The notes under the pieces were generated by a model. That model had not been told where the DNA came from. It saw only the letters and a program-made list of their open reading frames with translations, and did not search any database. The position numbers and the translations under genes are program-made. 64,000 nt of DNA from Ananas comosus. Taxonomy: Eukaryota > Streptophyta > Magnoliopsida > Poales > Bromeliaceae. The first letter of the stretch is position 1, and every line of letters begins with the position of its first letter. The stretch lies in contig NC_033629.1 of NCBI RefSeq assembly GCF_001540865.1, positions 10,103,873 to 10,167,872 on the forward strand, read 5' to 3'. This document shows, piece after piece, positions 35,784 through 48,137 of this stretch.

Positions 35784-38700
35784 ATGGCGCTGAAGGTGTA
35801 CGCCGATCGGATGTCGCAGCCATCCCGCGCCATCATCATCTTCTGCAAGTAAATCACTACTCCTCTCCCTTCTTTTCCTTCTCTTCTCTCCGTTTATTAT
35901 ATCCATTTTTAGGGGTTTTTTGCGGAATTTTAAAGCATTTCTTGGTGAGGTTTCAGGGTAAACCGCATCGAATTCGAGGAGGTGAGGATAGATCTCTCCA
36001 GGGGCCAGCATCGATCGCCTCAATTCAGAGGTGCTTCTCTTCTGCCATTCCTTCCCTGCTGAATCCAACCCTTTTTTAGTGATTATACTTAATAATTATT
36101 TCAAAGTGACCTTTGAGCCGAGATATTGTTTGTTTTTAGGATTTGGGATCAGCATACAACTTTAAGTACATGCCATGTGTGAGATCTTGTGCACGATAAA
36201 AACGCAGCAGAAAAAGAAAATCAAATAAAATTTGATCTTAAAATACGAGATCCGGTCTCGAAAACCACGCAAAATTACAAAAGAAAAAAGGAAGATCTGA
36301 TCTTCATTTTTGCGCAGGTAGATTTATACCACAATTTGATGAGCGTGAAATTTGATTCTCTTGAAGCCGCACACACGTCGGCCTCTAGAGGTATCCACAC
36401 GAGGTTGCTGATCTGATCGAAATCCTCATCGGGGTGTTAGCTTTCTTGCAGAGAACGCCTTTATGCTAATTGATCGGATCATAAATAATTTCACAAACAA
36501 GTAAGGAACATGTAAAGCTTACAATCATAATTAACTCTTTCCTGAAGCTGCACATGCGTCCGGTCTCTACAGGTATCCACATGAGGTTGCTGATTTGATT
36601 TTAATCCTCACCGAAGTGTTAGCTCCCTTGCAGAGAACGTCTTTATGCTAATTGATCGGATCATAAATAATTTCACAAACAAGTAAGGAACGTGTAAAGC
36701 TTACAATCATAATTCACTCTTTCTGATTGTGTTAAAAGGTGTGGAGCAACCTAGGTGCTAGGGATGAGGACATGGGAGATTCGATTCGATATAATTCGGA
36801 CACGGCAACTCGACAACCTAAAAAAAATTAGGACACGGACACGATATAGGCACCATTTATAAAACATAATACCATTAATATAATGATATTATATTTATTA
36901 TATATAAAATATTAATTTTGCTAAAATATTGTTATATTTCTGATACAAATGAAAGTTAATAAAATTCTCATTGATAGTTCATATATTTTAAGAAAAAAAT
37001 TTCTCCACCATACGTAATTTAGTTATATCGTCCAAAAAGAGTTCTTATGCATTCATCAAAAGGAAAAATATTTATTATCTTACATTATATACTAATAAGA
37101 AAGTAAAAAAATATATATATTTTTGAATCGCTATGGACGTGCGTCTAACGTGCGTCCATGGCATCCGACGCCGACACAAGTCCGACACGGACATGCGTGT
37201 GTCCAATGTGGACACGGAAGTTTATAGCGGCATATGTGATAATAGGGAACAACCGTATATCTCCAAAAACTTAAGCTGCCAGAGAAATGTTTGGGCTTGA
37301 GGCTTTTTGTTATGCCCAAGACGTGGAATAATTAAATGGGAGCAAATTAAATGAAGGAGCGGGACTCAAACTCAGAATTTTCTGCTCCAAAACTATGGTA
37401 AAAGTTGTAAAACAACCGTTTTTCTCCAAAAGTTTAAGCTTCCAAAGAATAATATTTCGATATTTATAATCGACAAAGATTTTGGGAACATACAGTTGTC
37501 AATCATATGTTCTTCCCACTCGGTCAAAGGCATTTGACAGGCGCACTAACAATTTAAAAACTGACGGTTGAATCACTGGTTGCTTGCTTCATCAGCATTA
37601 TGGTTTAGAATCTCTTTCATTATTCATGTCGGTATTTGTTGCTCTTTCCATTTACGGAATGATGAAGGATTGAGATTGAAGTCATTAAACCTTCAAATTT
37701 GTTTTGTTAGTATGTCCTTCACTTTAGCCAGACTCTTTACCCATGAGGATCGGTGTGAAACTTCCATTGTTGACAAAGTCTAATTAACTGGTATGAGGCA
37801 GATTTAAAATGTAAGGGTTGAAAAATCACAACTTGTACTTTATAAATCAATTGTTACATTTGGTGCAGCTGAGTTCGCTGCGTTTGTCAGCTAGAGCTTA
37901 GAAAAGCTTTTGTATTCATGCCTTTCAAAAAAGAAAGTTTGAGCTCTTGTGAAGGAATCAAACGGCTTTGAACTTGAACCAGATCTTTAATTCGCACAGT
38001 TTTCCTTTTCCCATGTTCAATTTGACATTTTGATTAGATGAATTTATAGCCTCAGGAAGAGAGGAAATGTGAATGCAACAACAGTTTATCAGGTCGGAAG
38101 CTAAGCTGTTGGGTAGCTTATTATTAATAAAAGATGAACATCCATTGGAAATATCATTTAGGGTATGTTTGTTTTTCCTTAACTGAAATTCGGGCCAAAA
38201 TTGAGTTCTGACATTTTGACTTAATGCATTCATAGCCTGAAGGAGAAAGAGCATTACGTGGTCTTTCATTTGAAAACTGAAAACTAAAGGATAGCGAATA
38301 CAATAGCAATTTATCAGGTCGGAAATTAAGCTGTCGATTAACTTATTATTAATTAAAGATGAACATCTAGTGGAAATATCATTTGGGCCACTCACTTCGC
38401 CTGTTTGTAATATTCCAGGTATTCCCTACATTTTCCATGCAATATGATCAAATTGCCACCGGTGAGGGGCATATTGTCATTCCCATCCTTGATTGGGAAT
38501 CACTATTCCATTAACAAGAATACACACTCCTTACACCCTCCAAACTCAAGTGGCATTGCGACAATCTTGTCATTCCAATATAAAATGTATTATATTCCTG
38601 GAAAGCAAACAAACCGATGAGATGCACCACACCTTACTACCTTAGTTATGTTCCATTCGGGCCTTAAAAAACTCTACCATGTTAAATTAACCACGTATAT

Positions 38701-41700
38701 TAGTATTGATAAAAAAAAATTTATTGTTGAATAATGACTTTGCCAACTCCTTTGGATGGAGGTTCCATGAACTATGAACTACTGAAAAAAAAAATGCCTG
38801 TTCAAATTATATGTGTTCAGCTACATTTATCCTTTTCCGCAATGTAGCAGAAACTTGAAAGTGAAACAAATGTGAGTATCAAGATAAGCGAGTACATTAT
38901 TATGTTGGTTTTTCCTCATGAATTTTTTGTGTTCTGCTTATTTTTGGCTGTTGTTTCATTTGAGAAGTATTTGTGAAATTTTAATACAAAACTCTTTCAT
39001 TGTTTTCAAAACTTTCTACTTGGTAGCCATATATCAAATTAATGTAAGAAATATTTTGTTGACAATATTCTCACAAAGCCTTTTACCAGCAATACAACTT
39101 ACCTAGAGCTTTACTCAACATTGGGAAAGCTTCATTTATTATTGTTATCCTATCTCTGGTCAATTGTGTTAATTTGGATGCTTTTCTCAGAAATAAATCC
39201 GATGGGACAAGTTCCGGCGATTGTTGATGGAAGATTTAAATTGTTTGAGAGGTATCATATTCTTCTTCTTAAGTTGTGCTGAACATTTTTTGAGATGCAG
39301 AAATTTGGGTGGTGTGAGTAATGGGCATGTTAGATTGTAAGCAGCAGCTGCAATATTAAAAAGGTGCATGGTCATATGAGCAGGACTTATTCATTGTAGC
39401 TTTGCCTCTTGAATTATTCCATATTTAAGTGTGTTGGAGACAAGCTTTGTAGAATTTTCTCATTGGAAATGTTGAGGAAGTACTTTTGGAGTAATGGAAC
39501 TTCTAGTAATCTAATTATACTATTGGTTAGCCTTTTGAGAATTTTTTTTGAGATAAAATTTGAAAGTTTTGGACTTCATAACTCAACTTGCTTAGGTCTA
39601 GATTGATATTGTTTACGTTGTTTATTTTTTAATATTTTGTTACACAGAAATTTCATATAATAGACGGTGTGAATAGATGGTGGATGACTTACAACCCATA
39701 CATCTATGGCATTGTTTGGAAACAAAAACATTAGCACTTGGTAGTAACTTCTTTTGTTTATTCGTCTTCTGAAGAAGATAGCAAACGAGGCCTTTGCCTT
39801 AAAGCTTGTAAACTTTGTATTTATTAACTCAAATTGCCTATGCTTCATGAACTTCTTCGGCTTGTTGGTCCAATTGGAGCTCCTACAGAACTTCTATTTA
39901 AATATGCTGTTTGAACTTAGGAGAAGCACTAACAGTACCGACCTAACCACTTGTGTAGCAGAAGCATAAGCTCCAAATTGAAGCTTTTTCTTTTGGGGCC
40001 CAAAGGCTAATTCTAGCTTTCTTCCGTAGCAAAAGTGCTTGGATGATGCCTTTTGGTGTAGAGAAGCTCTTCAAGTAGCCAGCTCAGTTAACATTTATCA
40101 AGTTGGAAAGTTGCCAAATTCTTACCGAGACATATTCGTGTTCCTTTTCTGGATGCTCCAAAGGTGGTCCAACATTTGTTCTTTTCAAGTTTTATCTTTG
40201 TTATTTGACAGTGGAATGGCTCGGAAAATTTAAGTTGTCTTTTTTCTGTTAAACTTTGAAGTTGAAGTTCTCTGTAGTTTTGCCGACTTTCTATTTTTAT
40301 GGCTGCTGGTACTTTTTATTCTGTTGTTCTAATGACAATTCTATAATGTATGGACAGTCATGCCATCTTGAGGTATCTTGCTTGTGTATTCCCAGGAGTT
40401 CCAGATCACTGGTAATGTATTTTAGTAATTTATTATGAAGTATTAATTACTTTGCTTCTGTACGTTGAGTCCATTGTCTTGATAATTAGTTATTTTTGAC
40501 AAACTGGTGTTCTTCGATATTTGCTTCTTACACCATGCCCACCACCACCCCCGCAACCCCCACNAAGGAAAAAAAAAACACACACACACAAGGAGGGAAA
40601 AAAGAAAAGGAAGAAAACCAAAACCACCCTGCAGTCTCAGAAAGACGAGGGTGGTAACAGGAGAACTAACCATTTTGGGGGTACCAATCGAAGATTGTGT
40701 TACGAAGACAAATACACAAACTTCTTGCGAAATGTTTTGTTACGAGTTAATGCTTCATAGAAAGAGGATTTGTTTTAAATAGATGTGGTATATTTAATAT
40801 TTGAAAATTATTGGTGAGACCAGGGGGAAATGAATTTAGCTATGTGATTGATCTCTTTTTTTTCCCTAAGAATGTTGAAGTAAGCAATATTTTAGGGGGT
40901 TAACAAACAGGAATATGTTTTATTCTGACTAATTAAGACAATGGCTTATGGTTCAGAGATTGGAGAGGTCTGGTTTTAATAACTTTAGTTTATTCACGAC
41001 GGTAGTTACTTTTCTTGTATAAAAGTGCATTTATTATGGATCTTGTATGTTACCTAACCTGATTAGTGTTACTGCTTACCTTTTTTATTTATTAACTTAT
41101 TAATATTTTGAAGGTATCCAGCTGATTTATTTAGTAGAGCCAAAATTGACTCGATCTTGGATTGGCATCATTCCAACTTGCGTCGCGGTGCAGGTGGTAG
41201 TCTTTTCTGACTGTAACTTCTGGAAAATGTTTCCACATTTTTTTTTTTCCATTTCAATTCTGGTAGAGGAATCAACTTAGGAAAGTTAACTTATTTCCTG
41301 GGTTAGAATATAATTGAGCTGCTATTTATATGAGAAGATAATCAATAAAATCATAAAAATTCAATGCATCCTGTATAAATAAGAAAAATAATTTGGGTAA
41401 ATTGGTGAAAGTATGAAAAGATAGAAAATAAAAAACAGATAGAATCTGCTGCTCTACTGGTCAACAGCTGGTCGCAATATACAAACTAATTTTTTGAATC
41501 TTCTCAGAACTGAGTTGTGCTTGACCCCAAAAACTTGGGGAGATTTTTTCATCTTTTCCTATATTTTTGTGCTTGTTTGTATTATTTTTTGTTGGACAAA
41601 TAGAGCATTATGCTGTATTAGATGATAATCAATGGAGCTATCACAATACTGATTCATATCCTGCTATAGTCCAAAACTGCTGCTTGTGTGTTGCTTAAAA

Positions 41701-43224
41701 TATGCGAATGCTAGTAACTTACTCAGGATACTTGCAAGTTGGGAACAAGATCTTTCCTTCTTTTGCTGGTCGGGAACAAGATCTTTCCTTCTTTTTAATT
41801 TCAAGCAATATATTGGATTACAACACGTTGAGAGTCCAATTGCCAGTTCTGTAAGTCCTATACTTAACAATTATAAAAATTATAGCCATCAGAAGTGAAT
41901 CAAGTCTACTCAACGATATGAGAAGCATCGTATGAATTGCATATTTTAGGTTCAAAATTTATTATATACGCATTGAGAGGTGCTCCTAAAGCTTATGTAG
42001 CCATTTTAATGGTTAGCCTCATTTCTTTGCAAGAAGTTATGTTGTATACAATTGATGGACTATAGCTCCAAATGGAAAAAAGAAAAATGAACTTAGGCGG
42101 CATCATTTTTACAGTTACCGTTATTCTGTGGTAAATTTACTTGCTTTTTCGTATTACAACCTATAATGACGATGTTTTGTTGTCTTTCTTATTTTGGGAG
42201 TAAATTTCACATGATGCTGGGGAGTTAGCTGATAATACGCTTTTCTTAATGTGCAGTGACCTTTGTTCTGAACAGTGCACTGGCTCCTGCTCTTGGTCTG
42301 CCACTAAATCCACAAGCAGCAAGCGAAGCTGCACAATTGCTGAGTTCATCACTTTCAAGGATTGAATCCATTTGGCTCAAAGGGAATTCAAAGTTCTTAT
42401 TAGGCAATTCTCAACCATCTATCGCAGACCTAAGCCTCGTCTGTGAGATTATGCAGCTGGAGGTACGTATGCAAATATAGCATCTGCTACTATTGTATTG
42501 TTAGCTCTCGGTAAATTTGCTTAACCCTACTACATTGTAAATGGGTTCATGTGGTTTAATGACAAATTCAGATTTACTTAGCTTCTTTTCAAAATATTTA
42601 CTTAATACCTGGAGTTAAAATAGGAGATGCTTAGATCTTTTATTACTGCATTGATTACTTTGATGTGAATCCAAGCTGACTTCTCCAGAATTAAGGGTAG
42701 AGCTTGTAAGCTTGCTTCTATTGAATGTTGGAATTCGTCCCATGTATATTCGATGAAATAGTTTGTATACTTTGCATTGCATTGATACGATGACAATTTT
42801 GTGCCTTATAAATTGCACTTGGACTTGGCATTTTGTGCCCGAAAATTTTCTAGAATGATAATATAAAAAGATATAGATGCAATCTTTTATTAAGTAGCTA
42901 TCTTCGACAACTTGATTGACTGCATCGAAAAAACTTGCTCATCTGTGATACAGGATTTTACAAAACGGTGATACAAAGTCTTAATGGCGATTTCATTCAT
43001 CTTGTCTTCAGGTTGTGGATGAGAAAGATCGCGAGAGAATTTTGGGGCCTCATGAGAAGATACTGAATTGGATCGACAACGTCAAGAGAGCGACTAGCCC
43101 TCATTTCGAGGAGGTCAGCGAGGTCTTATACAAAGTCAAAGCACGGTTGCAAAGTAAGCCGGCTTCTTCGGCAAATCAGAATATCCAGCTCAATTTCAAG
43201 GCTAAAGCTTCGTCAAAGCTTTGA
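35784..43224 (+). CDS. GSTT: glutathione S-transferase, theta class, peroxisomal signal
   Basis: Theta GSTs conjugate or reduce substrates with glutathione and often act as organic hydroperoxide peroxidases. Coding exons are 35784-35848, 35957-36030, 39191-39251, 40358-40411, 41114-41193, 42257-42462 and 43012-43224; phases match, giving 250 aa. Seen: the opening LKVYADRMSQPSRA with the theta-type Ser near residue 11, NPMGQVPAIVDG (cis-Pro), LFESHAILRYL (glutathione-binding ES), the inter-domain linker DHWYP, then the helical domain LDWHHSNLRRG, GNSKFLLGNSQPSIADLSL (N-capping box) and NWIDNVKRAT. The last three residues are SKL, the canonical peroxisomal PTS1; Arabidopsis GSTT1 ends in SKI. 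A GA repeat directly precedes the ATG. Intron 2 (36031-39190) contains an LTR-tail fragment and two direct repeats. No truncation seen. Confidence 0.95.
36363..36723 (-). repeat. LTR-tail fragment, tandemly duplicated (180 bp period)
   Basis: Two head-to-tail copies (36363-36542 and 36543-36723) both contain 'ggtatccacacgaggttgct' variants and 'ctaattgatcggatcataaa'. Read inverted, the first 100 bases match the end of the LTR-like remnant at 25.19-25.31 kb (agcaaccecgtgtgg-type motif; 'cggcttcaagagaatc'). It lies in GST intron 2, antisense to the gene. Confidence 0.65.
36735..37215. repeat. repeat with 'gacacgg' motifs
   Basis: Within GST intron 2: 'attcggacacggcaactcg', 'aggacacggacacgatatagg' and, 450 bases later, 'agtccgacacggacatgcg' and 'gtccaatgtggacacgg' frame an AT-rich centre. 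It looks like the ends of a small dispersed repeat. No coding. Confidence 0.4.
38005..38395. repeat. two diverged direct repeats of about 190 bases in GST intron 2
   Basis: The segments at about 38015-38165 and 38215-38395 share 'ttgacattttga', 'catagcct', 'tttatcaggtcggaa', 'taagctgt' and 'aaagatgaacatc..tggaaatatcattt'. On the - strand both copies stay open and give similar peptides (CSSLINNKL / CSSFINNKL). I do not recognise the peptide. It may be an old gene fragment or a non-coding duplication. Confidence 0.6.
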
Positions 43225-46200
43225 TCAGGCCGAAACCCGAAATCTGTTGAAGTATGCTACAGGAATTCTTCTGAAGCCACAGGCAGGGTGGATATGGTGA
43301 ATAAATTCAGTCCAGTGTAAAATTGTTTAAATAGTTTAAGTTGATTGATATGTGAAACATGGGTGTGGGTTTTTTTTGCTTTTGGAGGAGTTGGAACAAA
43401 GTTGTTTGTAATATCTTTACTCATAGTTGGTCAGATAAAACATATAGAGCTTTTGGCTGAAGGGAAAAGCCGAAATAAGCTTCTAGATCCAAAAGCAGCC
43501 GCTCTAATTGTAGCTCAAGCAAAGTTTTAAACAGATTTTGTGAAAAACTATGCTCGAAAACATTTCAAAGGGCTTAATAAAAAGATGTTAGTGCATTGCT
43601 ATGCAGTAATTTGCTCAATCCTCTTAACTTTCCTTCATTGGTTTTGCATTTACTAATTGATTAAACACTGGTCAATTACTTTTGATCAAGATCAACCTGG
43701 TTTGTCTATTTGGAATTTTGCAATAAGTAACCAGGTGTTTTACAAAATTTTGAGAACCAAATCTGCATATGCGAAAGGCCACATTACAGTTTTGATCCTC
43801 AAAGGTGACATTTTTGTCTTCCAACCTTAATTTATTATTATAATAATAATTCTAGTTTAAATTTTTTAGATTATTGATGTTCAACGTTAGATCTAATTTA
43901 GTTAACTAAATACATGATACATGAGTTTAAACTAATATAGTAGTGATATGACATCTTAGTTATTTCTATGTCATCCATTATAATATTCGCGTTTTACTAC
44001 AATATCAACAGTACATCATCATGCAATCAATATAATTGATTTGAGGGTCTTAATTACGACATGTTAAAAGGTTAGAATTAGCAATCGTAATAAATTAGAA
44101 TTTGTAAGACTAAAGTGTCACTCACCTTAAAATTTGAAGAACAAAATTATCATTCTAGCTGTTGTAGACGACTAATGCTACATGCATATTTATTTATATG
44201 GTATAAATTTTATATCTCACTTATTCAAAGATTATGCTTTTTACTACTTTTATTAATTTTTTTTTTTGTTTATAGCGAAACGTGAAATGAATTTAATCCA
44301 TATAAGTAGGGTCTAAAATTTACACTTGTATAGGGAGTAAAGTGCAAAATGCCATGGGAGTCAAATTCCCAAACTACCCTCCACCAATATCCGGTTTCTA
44401 CAGGTTTTTAAACTCCTGGGTCTATTAAATAGACTAAAAAATATTAATTTTTTTTAATTTGATGTTACACCACTGATTTGTGCTAATCTTAAATTTTGAT
44501 GCTTTGGTGAGGATAAAAAAAAAAAAATCTCATCCGGGCTTATGGAATGACCATATTACCCCCACACCTTGAGTAGTGAGGATTTAAAAGTGTCTGTGGA
44601 CCAGATCGGATATGAGTAGTTTGTATATTATATCCGTATCTTAAAAAAATGGATAGAAAAAAAAAAATATAAACCATAATTATTTAATTTCGGATCAGGT
44701 TCGGATCTGAATACTTAAGATAATATTATACTCATCGATCTATTTAAGAAGGTCTGGATAGTGACTATTCTTATACCACCCGCTTAAAATCGGATATAGA
44801 TCGGATACAGATACCCGTATGTATATATTTTTTATAAACTTTGTTAAATAGTTTATGAACAAGTCACAAATCTCTCACTATAGAAAACTCGCATTCTAAT
44901 TAGTTGCACCGTCCAATAAAAGCCGTTCAAAAGAAAGATTCAAACAGTAAATAGCTAGGATTAAAAAAATAAGAATTAAATAAAAAAATAAAAAAAAGTA
45001 AACAAAGCAACTAGGGTTTTCACAATAATGTAAATACATAAAGACTCTTCATCTATAAGTCTTACAAAAATTGATTTCCTAACTTTAAAATTTTTTTTTA
45101 TTTACTATCGAGTATTTCACCATGTCCAGATTCGGATTCGGATCCGGATCTGAGTTCAGATCCGGATCCGAATCTAGATTTGAAAACTCTTTGATCGGGT
45201 ATAAAGTATTTGGGTCCACACCCGAAATTTTAATGAATGATTTTTATCCGTATACTATTAATTTTTTATTGGGTCCAATTCGGATTCGGGTACGGTCCTT
45301 GATCCGGTACGGACGGTTTAAGCGAGAAACAATAGAAAGGGGCAAAAACGTAAATTTAAGTTCCATGGTACGTAGGTCACAATCGTTTGGTGCCACTTGG
45401 CTTTCTCGACACGTGGCAGTGGACCATTGGTACGTAACGACCAACGACCTCGGTCGCTTGTACGTAATTGTAAGGTGTATTATCTCCGTGGGTCCCACAA
45501 TTTGGCGTAAAATGTCCATACTACCCCTTACTGCGTTGCGGAGAAGTGGCAAGTTAAGTTGAGTCAACTGCAATTTTGTGGCGTAATAAAATATTAAAAT
45601 AAAATATTTCTCTTTTTCTTTATTGATTTTGAAAGTCAAGGGTTACAATTTTAAATTTGTTACAATTTAAAAATTTTGACAAAGAATTAGAACAACATTA
45701 TTTTATTATATCCATTATGTGCTAAATATATATATATCCACTACCCTAAGGTCTAATTTGAAAATATATTGCCTAATTATAACAAATTTAATATGTAGAA
45801 TTAAAATTCTGACAATATTATAAAATTATTACAGCTGATGAGGAAGGTTTCAGTGTACTTTAAAATTTTTCGAAACATGAAAAATATAAAATTACTGGGC
45901 ACAGTTATTCACTGTATTTCTAAAATGGTTCTAAATTTCGATTAATCAACTAATTTAGTTATTTTTAAATATGAAGTAATGTGAAATAATTGATTGTTTC
46001 AAAAGCTTAATTATTAAAAAGATACTTTTTAATATTTATATTCACATTAAAATTATGCATATATTAAAAAATATGAACTTTCTAAATGTCAAGTAAGACA
46101 TTTAAGAAAAAAAAAAAATCTTCTACATGCACAATGGCTATCTGTTCATGTCATTATCTGTCACTTAACTTTCTTTTGCAAGAAAGTTGAAAATAAATAA

Positions 46201-47790
46201 ATCTCCCACCCCAAGGGTGTGAATGAGACTCTTTCTCTGTGGCTTTTTTTTTTTTTTTTTTTTCTTTTTCTTATTACTATGTTTTAAATCCTAATTTTTT
46301 TGACCAAGTTATTAGAGTTTTCCTCTTCTCCTTTAATTTCTTTATCTACTAGTCTTGTTAATTTGATAGTTATTAATTAGTATACCTTTCTTCCATCTAC
46401 TTTATTCTCAATATTTGTTCGAGAAATAAATGAGAAGAATTTACGTCTTATTTATATGCATGAATATTTTATTCAATTTATAATTTATTTAGATTTTGTT
46501 CGAATAATGAAATAAGCAATTCAGTAGTATCTTTGGTATGAATATTGAAGGTTAGAGGTAAGGTCAAGTGTCTAGAATTAAATAGCATATTCTGCATTCT
46601 AAGTCATAATAGTATCGGAATAAGATAAATCATCGATCACATGAAAAATATGCTATCCCACATAATCATATATATATACCAAGACTTTGCAAGGAGCAAA
46701 AACCAAAATCTTACCTTCTAATTATATAAAAAAATTTCATACAAAATAAGTTATTATTTGACAACTTATTCCGATATTTAAACACGCCTTAAACAATTTT
46801 TACATTATGTGGATTATAAGGACTGCTATCAAATATTTAAAATAAAATATCATATTTGGCTTGCAAGTTATTTTAATTTTCAAAATAAGACAAATTCCTC
46901 ACAAGTAAAATACAATACATATTCTACCAAATTATGGATACCAAAATATTTGAAGGAGCGAGAAAGATCGGATATTTTTGTTTACAATCACAATATAAAA
47001 TTCTCATACCAAAACTAGTTGTTCTTAAATAACTTACTAGCATTGCTAGGTCTACAATTCAAAATAAGTTGCAATCCAACAACAGCCCCACCCAAAGGCC
47101 ATTTTTTCTTTAACAAGTTTTGTTACTATCTTTTTTTTAAAAAAAAAAACTGAGAAAGAAAAAAAGGATTAGTAAATTCTAGAGCTTTTTGGATGAAAGG
47201 CTATAGAGATAACAATTGGTAGAGAATAATTATAACCTCCTTTTGTTGTAGACTTACTATTTCCAAGATTCTAGAAATGATAACTCGGTATAGTTCAATA
47301 TTTTTCCTCACATTTAGATCGGAGATATTTTGATAAACTCAAGACGTAGACTTGAATTTAATAAAAAAATTAATAATAATAAAAGTCTGACAGAATTCGA
47401 TCGAACTCAGAACCTTCTGCTCCGGTGCCATATTAAAGAATATGAAATAACTGTTATTCTTGAAAAGCTTAAATTATTTTTTAATATTTATATTTAATAA
47501 ATGCTACACTATTTTGTTTGTGATTGAGGTCAACTTTTTAAAGATTATTTTCTCCCATAGAAAACATATATAGCCCTTAAATTAATAACAAAAGTTATAA
47601 AACGGTTGAGTATCCTGGTGAGCTACAAGTTGAATAAACCCTCATGCAATATTATCCTCTTATATATATATATATTTTAAATTTTCTTTTTCAATAACAA
47701 GTATCATTATGATCGATTTATGCATGCATGCTGAGTCATACCCAACTCTTTTATATACACACTTCAATTTTAGCGCTTTACCTTCTCTTC
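43225..47790. other. intergenic DNA between GST and the MCTP gene
   Basis: GST 3' untranslated sequence is followed by AT-rich DNA without a recognised gene. At 44.60-44.83 and 45.12-45.31 kb there are 'ggatccggatctgagttcag' and 'cggatatagatcgg' repeats, related to the 'ggttcggattcgg' vocabulary at 34 kb; they produce an apparent open frame rich in FGSGSE that I do not accept as a gene. At 45.40-45.43 kb 'cgacacgtggcag' is a G-box/ABRE-like motif. Poly-T is at 46.24-46.27 kb. Confidence 0.45.
47752..47757 (+). promoter_or_regulatory. possible TATA box upstream of the MCTP gene
   Basis: TATATA in 'cttttatatacacactt', about 380 bases before the MCTP start codon. If it is used, transcription would begin just before the Tourist-like MITE at 47794 and the MITE would be part of the leader. 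Other AT-rich sequences downstream of the MITE could serve instead, so this is tentative. Confidence 0.3.
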
Positions 47791-47793
47791 TTA

Positions 47794-48024
47794 GGCTTCG
47801 TTTGGGATTGCGGGAAAATTGCATTACATGCGGTGAGAAACGACGATGAAAAAATATCTTGTTTGTTTCCGTACGTAATATTGCGTTCCGCATATCGTGA
47901 TGAGTCGGTTACGATATATTTTTTGTGGTCCCACCGGAGAACGCAGAAGCATATCCCTATATATTTTTTTCTCAACTCCATTTTATCTAATAGCATTAGA
48001 TAGACTTCAATACCAAACTAAGCC
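47794..48024. mobile_element. Tourist-like MITE (TTA duplication) before the MCTP gene
   Basis: Ends GGCTTCGTTTGGGATTG and, inverted, GGCTTAGTTTGGTATTG, flanked on both sides by TTA (47791-47793, 48025-48027). 231 bp, no coding. It is a clean relative of the rearranged copy at 12543-12927, sharing 'aaaaatatcttgtttgtttc' and 'gagaacgcagaagcata'. It ends 113 bases before the start codon at 48138. Confidence 0.9.
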
Positions 48025-48137
48025 TTACTATTATTTGGCTTTGCCCACAACCCAAATCTCATATGTACCGTTTTGGTTTGAGAACAAGCTATTTTTATTT
48101 AATTTGTGATTTTACCCTATAGAATCAAATAAACACA

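Noticed and set aside
45122..45562. 146-codon frame beginning with repeated FGSGSE
   Set aside because: It comes from 'ggatccggatctgag' palindromic repeat sequence; the remainder shows no domain.
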